Assembly: GCA_028065135.1 (NCBI GenBank) | Contig: JAPTWR010000117.1 | Span: 1-34,281, forward strand | Length of the DNA: 34,281 nucleotides | Source: Acidithiobacillus sp. | Lineage (GTDB): Bacteria; Pseudomonadota; Gammaproteobacteria; Acidithiobacillales; Acidithiobacillaceae | Direction: 5' to 3' | In this document: positions 1 through 6,479 of the stretch, one piece after another | Numbering within the stretch: the first letter of the stretch is position 1 | Layout of the letters: every line of letters starts with the position of its first letter | Notes under the pieces: model-generated | What the model saw: the letters and a program-made list of their open reading frames with translations, nothing else | Database searches by the model: none | What the model was told of the DNA's origin: nothing | Made by a program: the position numbers and the translations under genes

Positions 1-53
1 AGCGTATCGTCGGCGCGGTGCCGGGGGTGGTCAGCGTGAGCAATACCTTTTGA
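1..53 (+). CDS. C-terminal tail of a BON-like domain protein (partial)
   Basis: The frame entering the window reads RIVGAVPGVVSVSNTF and stops at TGA 51-53. The pattern (two hydrophobic positions, GV, V.SV.N) matches the last strand of BON domains, which are found in periplasmic or membrane-associated bacterial proteins. Only 16 residues are visible, so the family call is tentative. The next reading frame (rimO-like) begins 2 bp after the stop, so the two were probably co-transcribed. Confidence 0.4.
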   Translation, partial: RIVGAVPGVVSVSNTF

Positions 54-55
54 AG

Positions 56-133
56 GTGGGCGCGAATACGCCGCCCAAAGTCGGCTTCGTCAGCCTCGGC
101 TGCCCGAAGGATATTACATATAAACCGCCATAA
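56..133 (+). pseudogene. rimO: rimO 5' fragment, truncated after 18 codons
   Basis: From GTG at 56 the frame reads VGANTPPKVGFVSLGCPK, the highly characteristic N-terminus of RimO, the radical-SAM methylthiotransferase that modifies ribosomal protein S12 (family pattern PKVGFVSLGCPKA.VDSE). The Cys of SLGCPK is the first ligand of the N-terminal iron-sulfur cluster. After codon 18 (ending at 109) similarity stops: the frame continues as an unrelated 7-residue tail and ends at TAA 131-133. The rest of rimO is not in this window. The gene is therefore cut at about base 109/110 by an insertion, deletion or rearrangement, and the AT-richer sequence that follows belongs to other DNA. Confidence 0.7.
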
Positions 134-149
134 ATCTTGTCTGTGAAGC

Positions 150-680
150 CTATTTGATCTGGTCCGCAAGGTCTGTTTCGACAATCTCTAGCAGTGATCG
201 CTCACCACATAGGAAGATCGAAGCGGTTGAGCGGGTGGGATGAATCTGACACCCAAGTCCAATACCATCAAGCCGATCTTTTGTGACATGCCGCCGGCGG
301 GCTATCGGTGTCGTTCCCCACGTTCCTACCTTCAGTTTCAGGTAAACAGCCAGGTCGAACAGGCTCATTCCTCGCACATGCTCTCGCCAGTGCTCAGGTG
401 AGAACGGCTTCCAAAGGTCAACCGATCGGTTCACTGCCTGCATGGGAGTGGGGCCGTATGCCGGATCTCCAGATTCGTAGGGGGCTGGATCTATCTTGAT
501 GATCAGGTTTGCTCCGGCCCAGGCCAGGGCGTCCTGGCCGAGCCTGCTCCACGACAGCACCAGGAGTTTGGCCTTTGTATATGGCAAAGGGCTTTGTTCC
601 GGAAACAAGTCGGCAAGCAAGGAAAGCTCTTTACGCAGGTCTTGCGGGATCGTGTTAACCGTTGATTCACTCCACATCAT
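150..680 (-). CDS. hypothetical protein, about 176 aa
   Basis: I do not recognise this family. The product is soluble-looking and mixed in charge, with no signal peptide or membrane segment; it has one Trp-rich stretch (VDLWKPFSPEHWREHV) and a basic patch (ARRRHVTKDR). The frame can open at TTG 683, ATG 680 or ATG 677; I choose 680 because AGAGGAAG lies about 8 bp upstream. The start overlaps the end of the 57-aa gene, so the two are likely translationally coupled in one leftward unit. Its 3' end lies 40 bp from the rimO breakpoint, so it may sit at the edge of the incoming DNA. Confidence 0.55.
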   Translation of the reverse strand: MMWSESTVNTIPQDLRKELSLLADLFPEQSPLPYTKAKLLVLSWSRLGQDALAWAGANLIIKIDPAPYESGDPAYGPTPMQAVNRSVDLWKPFSPEHWREHVRGMSLFDLAVYLKLKVGTWGTTPIARRRHVTKDRLDGIGLGCQIHPTRSTASIFLCGERSLLEIVETDLADQIK

Positions 681-840
681 CAATATCTTCCTCTGGCTCT
701 GCTTGCTTCAAACGTTCAGCAGGGCAACGGTACCCGTTTATGGCCCAAGCCGCAGCGATGAGCAAGTCTGGCGCCCTGTCCTCGATAAAGGCGGTGCCAC
801 AAAGTAGCTCGTCTGGAACCTCAATTTCTTCGTAGTTCAT
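667..840 (-). CDS. hypothetical acidic 57-aa protein
   Basis: Unrecognised small protein starting MNYEEIEVPDELL and ending in a very acidic tail (EPEEDIDDVE). An upstream TTG at 963 would give 98 aa, but I prefer ATG 840. It has GGGGGAAG just before it, and a GATCTATAC-type motif lies 43 bp upstream, the same distance as in other units of this window. The longer version would also run through the divergent promoter region. The gene overlaps the following 177-aa-class gene by 14 bp. Confidence 0.5.
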   Translation of the reverse strand: MNYEEIEVPDELLCGTAFIEDRAPDLLIAAAWAINGYRCPAERLKQAEPEEDIDDVE

Positions 841-872
841 CTTCCCCCGCACTCTGAGTCTGATTCCTGGCC

Positions 873-883
873 AAGTATAGATC
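873..883 (-). promoter_or_regulatory. GATCTATAC leader motif, leftward copy
   Basis: On the minus strand this reads GATCTATACTT, one base off the GATCTATACC seen elsewhere. It lies 43 bp before the proposed ATG at 840 and 40 bp from an oppositely oriented copy at 923. It is probably the core promoter or an activator/repressor site of the leftward unit; TATACT resembles a -10 hexamer. Confidence 0.45.
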
Positions 884-922
884 GGACGCAGGTGCGCCCC
901 TTCAGGTATATCCAGATCCCTC

Positions 923-933
923 GATCTATACCC
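923..933 (+). promoter_or_regulatory. GATCTATACCC leader motif, rightward copy
   Basis: Exact GATCTATACCC, 40 bp upstream of the ATG at 963, facing away from the copy at 883-873. This gives a compact divergent control region between 840 and 963. The same 11-mer precedes topB, the HAD gene and the par operon at comparable distances. Confidence 0.5.
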
Positions 934-962
934 AAACGGGATCCGATATGGAGGAATGCTCA

Positions 963-1076
963 ATGTTCAAAGGTGCCTTTGTAACTGCTCTACAGTCGGC
1001 TACAAGCCTGCATGGCAACATTAGGCTGCAATGGGACCGGGGCCAATGCTCCGCTGGCCGGTACCGCAAGGTATAG
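963..1076 (+). CDS. small ORF, 37 aa, upstream of HIRAN gene
   Basis: ATG 963 opens a 37-codon frame (MFKGAFVTALQSATS...) ending at TAG 1074-1076. A strong Shine-Dalgarno sequence, GGAGGAA, lies 5-8 bp upstream, and GATCTATACCC lies 40 bp upstream. The stop is separated from the next ATG (1078) by one base, typical of translational coupling. The product is basic at its C-terminus (RYRKV) and unrecognised. It could be a real small protein or a leader peptide that controls the HIRAN gene; the sequence alone does not decide. Confidence 0.45.
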   Translation: MFKGAFVTALQSATSLHGNIRLQWDRGQCSAGRYRKV

Positions 1077-1077
1077 C

Positions 1078-1392
1078 ATGGCAACCATGCGACGAATTTC
1101 AAATCTTGCATTTAACCAGGCGTTCCCTGAAGCCTCTGGCCTGTCTGGTATCCCTGTAGATAACAAGGTTAGGATAGCTCGGGATATGGCCAACTCCTAT
1201 GATCGGGATGCGGTGGGGATCTGGCTTGGGGGGCACCCGGAAACGCCCATCGGTTGGCTTTATCGCAAAGACGGCAACCGTGATGCCGTGCTACAAAAGC
1301 TCGACGCTGGTGGAGAGGTCACGGGGCACATTGAGCAGCGCATCCGCAGGCAAGGGGGCAAGCCACAGAAAGTCGTGGTATTCTGGCTTTGA
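1078..1392 (+). CDS. HIRAN-domain protein
   Basis: 104-aa protein from ATG 1078. The central part (NSYDRDAVGIWLGGHPETPIG and following) has the HIRAN signature: an N.yD.nAv segment, a short strand, then a P.GWL/GyL element. HIRAN domains, known from Rad5/HLTF helicases and as standalone bacterial proteins, bind DNA ends or damaged DNA. It is expected to be cytoplasmic. An ATG at 1012 would extend it by 22 residues, but those codons overlap the 37-aa ORF in another frame and lack a ribosome binding site. It sits in a small divergent cassette whose control motif is shared with the plasmid-like region further on. Confidence 0.65.
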   Translation: MATMRRISNLAFNQAFPEASGLSGIPVDNKVRIARDMANSYDRDAVGIWLGGHPETPIGWLYRKDGNRDAVLQKLDAGGEVTGHIEQRIRRQGGKPQKVVVFWL

Positions 1393-1429
1393 CGGGTCGT
1401 TGCTCCAGAACCTGCCCTAGCAGGGGGAG

Positions 1430-1601
1430 AGTTGTCGATCAGAACCGAAACCGCTACGGGGTCGAGCCCATTTGCAAGGTATTGCAGATGGCCCCATCGG
1501 GATACCGGCACTCCGCTGCAGGTCGACGTAACCCGGCTTTACGGAGCCCCCGCATCTTCCGGGATGAAGTACTACTGACGGAGATTCAACTTCATTCTTG
1601 A
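1430..1601 (+). pseudogene. IS3-family transposase (orfB) remnant
   Basis: The frame encodes VDQNRNRYGVEPICKVLQMAPSGYR and continues to RDEVLLTEIQ. This matches the N-terminal part of IS3-family OrfB (pattern H...yGVepICrvLqiapStYy ... rDe.L...I). The DDE catalytic core is absent and the frame stops at 1601, so it is a fragment. It separates the HIRAN cassette from the leftward genes that follow. Confidence 0.75.
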
Positions 1602-1684
1602 GCCGTCCCCATCTCGGGCCGCAGCACCTCCATCTCGCTCAGGAACTGGATCACGGCGTAATGTTCGTATTTGGATTTCGCCAT
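1592..1684 (-). other. 30-codon ORF fragment of unknown origin
   Basis: On the minus strand ATG 1684 opens MAKSKYEHYAVIQFLSEMEV and stops at TGA 1592-1594. Composition looks protein-like, but 30 residues beside an IS relic suggest the surviving start of a gene cut by the IS3 fragment. No family recognised. Confidence 0.25.
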
Positions 1685-1758
1685 GTTCAATGGCCGATTC
1701 TGCAAAACCTTTGAAACCCGAATGAATACGTGTTTCTATGGGTCTGGTCATTTTTTCG

Positions 1759-2316
1759 TTAATGGCATAATCGTTCGTTCTGCAAGAACAACCCGCCGGT
1801 AACCGGGTCGTAATAGATCGGCCTTGCGATCTGAAGCGGATAATGGATATTCAGTCGCTTGATTTCGGCACGAACCTGTTCCTTGAGCGTGTCGCGGGCG
1901 AAGACGGGTGAATAGCGGCCGGCCCTCCCGCTGTCGCCCCGCGCAAGCCCAATCAGCGCATCGAGCATCATATCGTGGGATAGCTTCATGCCAGCCTTTG
2001 GCTCCAGGCACGCGGGATCGATCGATGCGACCGCCCATATCCCCCACAAGGCGAAAGTTTCCCGCACCGCTAGCAGAATCGTTTGGTTGGATGGTAACCG
2101 CAACTCCATCTCCTGGGGAAGATTGGTGACCGTGTGCTCATCAATCCAGGCCCCCAAGAGCCGCCCGTTGGCGAATGAACCGCCTTGGCGGCTGCGACAG
2201 AATGCGAGAAATTCCTCCACCTGGGGGCAGGCGCGGACAAGGTCGTCTGTTGTGCGGACGAAAATGAGCAGATTCGTCATTTGACCATCCCGCGCTTCAT
2301 TGGCATTCGTTCTCAT
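1759..2316 (-). CDS. hypothetical protein, 185 aa
   Basis: Unrecognised soluble protein, rich in alternating hydrophobic segments (LLIFVRTTDDLVRACPQVEEF; ILLAVRETFALWGIWAVASIDP). No signal peptide is evident. ATG 2316 has GGGAGCGGA about 10 bp upstream; ATG 2280 (MTNLLIF) is an alternative. It follows the DUF6671-type gene by 61 bp on the same strand and is probably the last gene of that unit. No catalytic motif is apparent. Confidence 0.5.
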   Translation of the reverse strand: MRTNANEARDGQMTNLLIFVRTTDDLVRACPQVEEFLAFCRSRQGGSFANGRLLGAWIDEHTVTNLPQEMELRLPSNQTILLAVRETFALWGIWAVASIDPACLEPKAGMKLSHDMMLDALIGLARGDSGRAGRYSPVFARDTLKEQVRAEIKRLNIHYPLQIARPIYYDPVTGGLFLQNERLCH

Positions 2317-2377
2317 GGCGCGATCCGCTCCCGTTCGTTTCGGGGCAAAGCCGCGTGATCGTCGCGCTGCTTCGGCT

Positions 2378-3229
2378 TCACGGGTTGCACCAGTCGCAGC
2401 GGCCTACTGGAGCGGCCTTCTCCGGGCGCTCCGCCATCACCTGGTGGCCGCATCTGGCGCAACGGTGGATGTCCGCCCTGGCTTCCCGGGTCGGGGCGCC
2501 GCAATCCTCGCAAGGCAGGCCGGGGACGCGCTCCACGATCTGGAAACCGGGCGAGTTGCAGGCCGGGCATGGGGTGCAAAGCTTGCGTGCGAGATCCCGT
2601 GTGGCCTGGGCAATGATCTCCATGCGCATGGGGTTCATATGGGCGCGCACGTCGGTTTCCAGGAAGGCACAGCCATTGTCCGCCTCGCCGCAGGCCCGGC
2701 GAAAGGCCACGCGCAGTGTTTCCCAGTCGGCAATGCCTTTGCGGATGCGGGGGTCGTCCTCGTGTCGCGGGCGTACCACCAAGCCGTGTTCGGGAAAACC
2801 TGTCGCACGGGCGAATGTCTCGGCCTGCTCCCAGTTTGCGGTGAGCAGATGAGAGAAGTTGGTCTTGCCCGAGGCAACACCGATCACTTCGATGCCCAGC
2901 GTATCGTCGATCCAGACAAGCATCTCTACGTTCATAGAAAACATCCCGGTGAACGGGTCCGGCCCGAAGCTGCCTTCGCTGGCAAGTCCCAAAGCCAGGC
3001 CCGCCAGTCCCATGCCGATGCGCGCCTTTTTCCGGGCCGCCTCGATTTGGGTGCCGGAGCGGGGAATGTCGCGGGTAAATGTGCCCAGCTGGTCGGTGTC
3101 GAAGCCGGTCACCTGCACCACTTGGCAACCGATGGTGGCAGCCAGTAAAGGAGCGACGACTTTCTCCTTGCCGTGCTGCGTGAGTAGGGCCACAGTTGAG
3201 CCCCTGTAGATAGCGTTTCCTGAACTCAT
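2378..3229 (-). CDS. DUF6671-family protein with C-terminal Cys-pair motifs
   Basis: 283 aa from ATG 3229. The N-terminal half has the pattern I associate with DUF6671: LLTQHGKEKVVAPLL, then FDTDQLGTFTRDIPR, then LGLASEGSFGPDP. The conserved GTFT and SEGSFGP blocks suggest a phosphate- or nucleotide-binding enzyme-like fold, but no activity is established that I know of. The C-terminus carries paired cysteines (CPAC, CEDC, CARC, CDWC), consistent with two zinc-ribbon-like knuckles. The ATG overlaps the TGA stop of the upstream membrane-protein gene (ATGA at 3229-3226), so translation is coupled. An upstream in-frame ATG at 3256 exists but would overlap that gene by 31 bp. Confidence 0.65.
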   Translation of the reverse strand: MSSGNAIYRGSTVALLTQHGKEKVVAPLLAATIGCQVVQVTGFDTDQLGTFTRDIPRSGTQIEAARKKARIGMGLAGLALGLASEGSFGPDPFTGMFSMNVEMLVWIDDTLGIEVIGVASGKTNFSHLLTANWEQAETFARATGFPEHGLVVRPRHEDDPRIRKGIADWETLRVAFRRACGEADNGCAFLETDVRAHMNPMRMEIIAQATRDLARKLCTPCPACNSPGFQIVERVPGLPCEDCGAPTREARADIHRCARCGHQVMAERPEKAAPVGRCDWCNP

Positions 3230-3639
3230 AAATTTCGTGTGCTCGAACTTATGCATCGGTTGGCCCTCAGCGGAAATCGAAGATCCCCCAGCAGCGGCTT
3301 GTGGCGCGTGTAGCGGGAGACCACGAATCCGACGAAAGAAACCAAAGCGGGTATCACCGGCGTCACTGTATTGATATAGATGCTCAGAGCCAACGCCCCC
3401 ATATCCCGGGGCAAGACAAAGAAGAATGGGGTTACCGTGAGGGCTTTCCCGCCGACCGCGTACAGCAGTGCGGCAAGGGCCACACCGATAAAGGATAACC
3501 CTGCGGCACCGTTACTCAGGCGTGCCATCAGCCGGATATGTTCGCCGGGCAAAACACTCCCGAAAAGCCCCGTCACCCAAAGTAACAACGGTACCCCAGA
3601 GATGAGGATAAGAATAATGAAATTCAGGTTTGATCGCAT
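3226..3639 (-). CDS. short DabB/NuoL-like membrane protein (N-terminal part only)
   Basis: 137 aa from ATG 3639, with GGGAGATTGTC immediately upstream. It has about four hydrophobic segments: IILILISGVPLLLWV; LSFIGVALAALLYAV; the segment around MGALALSI; VIPALVSFVGFVVSRY. The last part aligns with the DabB encoded in this same window (LSIYINTVTPVIPALVSFVGFVVSRYTR against LSIAVNGLTLVLATLVSFVIVMIVQYS, followed in both by GD and RF). Similarity ends there and the frame closes after a basic tail, so most proton-channel helices of the NuoL family are missing. It is either a decayed second dabB or a dedicated short subunit. Its ATGA coupling to the DUF6671 gene argues that it is still translated. 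Confidence 0.5.
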   Translation of the reverse strand: MRSNLNFIILILISGVPLLLWVTGLFGSVLPGEHIRLMARLSNGAAGLSFIGVALAALLYAVGGKALTVTPFFFVLPRDMGALALSIYINTVTPVIPALVSFVGFVVSRYTRHKPLLGDLRFPLRANRCISSSTRNL

Positions 3640-3686
3640 GACAATCTCCCAAGAGGGCACCCATAACGGGGCTGCCATGTCAGCCC

Positions 3687-3977
3687 CTAGCCATTTTGTC
3701 CGTCTCGTAGGTACCAGTGGGGTCCGACATGACCGGCGCGGATCCATTCCAAATAACGGCGCGCTTCATCAATGCTGAGATAAGACGGCTCTTGGCTGTG
3801 GTGATAACGCACACAGACATAACGCCCGGCCGCCCGGGCGTAGGCACCGTTGAATCCGTTGTGGAGCAGCTCCACCTTTGACACTCTGGCATCAATGGCC
3901 CGTGCAAGCTCGAAAACCACGATCTTCGAACTTTTCTGCTGGATGTCTGACATTTCCTTTTCTTTAATTTTATCCAT
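3687..3977 (-). CDS. hypothetical protein, 96 aa
   Basis: Starts at ATG 3977 with a strong ribosome binding site (GGAGAGGA, about 7 bp away). Cytoplasmic, charged at the N-terminus (MDKIKEKEMSDIQQKSSK); it ends in an aromatic segment (DEARRYLEWIRAGHVGPHWYLRDG). I do not recognise a family. It lies between the dabA terminator and the short DabB-like gene, all leftward, and may be expressed by read-through from dab or from its own promoter in the 87-bp gap. Confidence 0.55.
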   Translation of the reverse strand: MDKIKEKEMSDIQQKSSKIVVFELARAIDARVSKVELLHNGFNGAYARAAGRYVCVRYHHSQEPSYLSIDEARRYLEWIRAGHVGPHWYLRDGQNG

Positions 3978-3998
3978 GCTGTGTCCTCTCCATATCCG

Positions 3999-4057
3999 AA
4001 AAAAACAGCTGAAGCCTGCTGCAGGCTATCAGGGACTTGAGGTATAACCCCAAGTCC
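3999..4057 (-). terminator. terminator after dabA
   Basis: Reading leftward from the dabA stop there are two hairpins. The first is GGACTTG...CAAGTCC (4057-4033). The second, AGCCTG-CAG-CAGGCT (4027-4013), is followed after a short spacer by a run of seven T (minus strand) near 4005-3999. The second hairpin plus T-run fits an intrinsic terminator. The 7-base spacer between stem and T-run is longer than ideal, so termination may be partial. Confidence 0.55.
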
Positions 4058-4064
4058 AGACAAC

Positions 4065-6479
4065 CTATATCGCCCCCCATTGGCCCTGCGCACGTCGCTC
4101 GAAGAGACTGCCGTCGGGAGCAATTTGGACGACGGTGAGCCAGCGATTATTCACCAGCTGGCCAAGAAGAACGTCGTTATTGGCAATGATGCGGTCCATG
4201 ACCTCCGTTGGGGCCTCAATGAAGGCCGACAAACGCAAGGGTTCATGCTGCAATCCGCCGCCGCTATCCCGCAGAGATTGCTCTGAAAGCCCAATACGCA
4301 GGTCACCTCCATTCCCCTCCAGAACACCAATGGTACCGCCCACCACGTTGTGCAGGACCTTGTTGCCACAGCCCTGCCGCTGGTTGTCGACGATGGAGCC
4401 GTAGTACTGCATATTGATCCAGTTGGCGACGATGAGCGGCGCAGTCATGATCAGGGTCAGGACGGCGAATTCCGGGTCCTTAGAGGCGTCGTAGTCGTGG
4501 AGGAAGGCCCGACCCGCCAGATTCATTTCCCGGGTGCGCCAGCGGGGTGCCGCGATGAAACCCGCATTGCCTGCCAGGGCCCATTCCGGACGCACCTGGG
4601 ACCAATCCCGGGCACGAAAGGCCATGTTTCTGGCCACCGCCTCCTGATCCCGCACGTCGGGCTCCAGACGCAAGATTCTTTCAAGTCGGGTAAGATTGGC
4701 TGCTTTCTCCAGGGCCTCGCGCAATTCGGTAAGCAGTCCTACATCCAAACGGGGATCGTCCATCCCGCCCAGAATATCGACCCGATCCGTGGTGGTGTCG
4801 TGGAGGGCGGGCAGAAAGCAGGCTTTTGTATCCAGATCCCAACCTTTTTCCACGAGGGACTTTCGTACCTGCGGATCGTTCAGGAGGTTGGCTGCCGCCT
4901 TGGCATTCACTTCTCCCGTTTGCCCGGCACAGGCGCCACAATCCAGTCCCGCCCGGTGCGGGTTATTGGTGGTGGAACTTCCGTGCCCCACAAGCAGGAC
5001 GATGGGGGCTACTCCCTGAGTCAAACCCAGACCACCCAGGATGAACTCGGCCATAGCCACTCGCTCCTGCAGACTGAGAGATGGTAGCAACACACACCCC
5101 AAAGTGGCCCGCTCCGTTTTGGAAAGACCGGCTTCGTCCGGCGGTATGGAAGGACGGTGCCATCCTAAAGTATCTGCCAGTAGACGCCCCACATAGGAGA
5201 GTCCCGCCGTCTCCACAAAAGAAAAACAGGAAGACGCCGAGAGCTTGAACTGCTTCCATGCGGCCCCGCGTCGCAAACGGCGGAACCGCGCCTGAATAAT
5301 GGCTTCAGGGCCATTTTCCTCCACATGGACGCTGGGATTGAGCAACACCGGAGATTGCGTCCTCGCTGTGTGATCTCCTTGCCGACGGTAATCAAGGAGT
5401 ACCCCAAAAAATCCTGCGAAGCCAATGGATTCAAGATTGGGCATAACCCCTTCCAGGTGCCGGCGGAAGACCTCTGAGCGGACGTCGATACAGAAGGCGG
5501 CCTGCACTTGAGGTTTTGATGTGCCTTTTTTTCTGGCCGGCTGGCGTCGGATCCGGGTCGCCACTTGGCGACGATAGGCTATTTCAGAAGCGCGCAGGAG
5601 TACCTCACCACGCTGAGCGTCTTCCAAATCCTTGCCTTTGTTATCGAGAATCCAGCCCTCGATTTGCCGTCGCCAACGCTCCAGGACGTTTGGCAGGACC
5701 GTTTGCCGCAGGAGGGCTTCCCAGACCATACGGATCGCCAAAAGATCGGCCAGATCCCCATGAGTGCCGCCCTGCAGTTCCGCTTGCCAAAGCAGATAAC
5801 GACACCAGCTGGCCCAACCTCCGATAGACTTGAGCAGTACCAGCAAGTACGCCTCCTCAGCGAAACTGGGAATGCTCAGGGTTTGCAGGGCCCAGGGCCG
5901 GGCCTCAGTGCCATCAGCAGATACGGCCAAAAGCTGCGTACGAATGCTTTTGAGGCCCATGGGTCCCAGACTGCGGTCCGTGAGCGTATATTGGCGCCAG
6001 GCACCGAACAGACCCATCTTGGGGTCCTTAGGAAAGGACCAAAGCGACTGTCCCCGATCGTAATATGCCGCCAGGAAGTGACTGATCTGCTCCACCACAT
6101 ACTGAGAGATGGAAGCATGCCCTTGCCGATCCATCAATTCGGGCAAGCGTGGCAAGCGCATAGGCAGATCAGACGCCTCACGGAGATACGCTCTCCAGTC
6201 CTCCTCGTCAGCAGCCAGACCCAGGTCTTCTGCCGCCCGGAGGACATCGGTCATGTCGAGCTTGCCCGTTTGAAGCAGATCCGCGTACCAGCGCCGATCC
6301 ATGAGGACCCGCTCGCCGACGGTCCCCTGGAGCTGTGCGGCTACCTGGGAGAAAGGTTGATCGGCGAAACCCCAGTAGGGGTTGACGGCCACGAAACTAT
6401 CCAGGGGCCATACCGGAGCAATACGGCGAATCACCCGATCGAAAAGCTGCTCGGGGTTTTCAGTGGTAATTGCAGTCAT
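4065..6479 (-). CDS. dabA: DabA, zinc-dependent subunit of inorganic carbon accumulation complex (DUF2309)
   Basis: 804 aa. DabA is the cytoplasmic, beta-carbonic-anhydrase-like subunit of the DAB complex, which converts CO2 to trapped bicarbonate using energy coupled through DabB. Visible hallmarks are the family N-terminus (PLDSFVAVNPYWGF), the C-x-D zinc/catalytic element at C330/D332 (AAFCIDVRSE), H499 in the VGHGSSTTNNPH loop and C514/C517 in GLDCGACAGQTG. These correspond to the Cys-Asp-His-Cys set shown to matter in the Halothiobacillus protein. The ATG at 6479 overlaps the dabB stop (ATGA) and has GGAGGTGC upstream. Length is normal for the family and no lesion is seen. In an acidophile, where dissolved carbon is CO2 rather than bicarbonate, such a pump is physiologically sensible. 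Confidence 0.93.
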   Translation of the reverse strand: MTAITTENPEQLFDRVIRRIAPVWPLDSFVAVNPYWGFADQPFSQVAAQLQGTVGERVLMDRRWYADLLQTGKLDMTDVLRAAEDLGLAADEEDWRAYLREASDLPMRLPRLPELMDRQGHASISQYVVEQISHFLAAYYDRGQSLWSFPKDPKMGLFGAWRQYTLTDRSLGPMGLKSIRTQLLAVSADGTEARPWALQTLSIPSFAEEAYLLVLLKSIGGWASWCRYLLWQAELQGGTHGDLADLLAIRMVWEALLRQTVLPNVLERWRRQIEGWILDNKGKDLEDAQRGEVLLRASEIAYRRQVATRIRRQPARKKGTSKPQVQAAFCIDVRSEVFRRHLEGVMPNLESIGFAGFFGVLLDYRRQGDHTARTQSPVLLNPSVHVEENGPEAIIQARFRRLRRGAAWKQFKLSASSCFSFVETAGLSYVGRLLADTLGWHRPSIPPDEAGLSKTERATLGCVLLPSLSLQERVAMAEFILGGLGLTQGVAPIVLLVGHGSSTTNNPHRAGLDCGACAGQTGEVNAKAAANLLNDPQVRKSLVEKGWDLDTKACFLPALHDTTTDRVDILGGMDDPRLDVGLLTELREALEKAANLTRLERILRLEPDVRDQEAVARNMAFRARDWSQVRPEWALAGNAGFIAAPRWRTREMNLAGRAFLHDYDASKDPEFAVLTLIMTAPLIVANWINMQYYGSIVDNQRQGCGNKVLHNVVGGTIGVLEGNGGDLRIGLSEQSLRDSGGGLQHEPLRLSAFIEAPTEVMDRIIANNDVLLGQLVNNRWLTVVQIAPDGSLFERRAQGQWGAI

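Noticed and set aside
667..963. 98-aa version of the 57-aa protein starting at TTG 963
   Set aside because: It would run through both GATCTATAC motifs and the divergent promoter gap; ATG 840 has a ribosome binding site and consistent motif spacing.
2300..3148. 282-codon plus-strand frame opposite the DUF6671 gene
   Set aside because: Shadow frame; composition low in protein-like order, while the opposite strand has family motifs.
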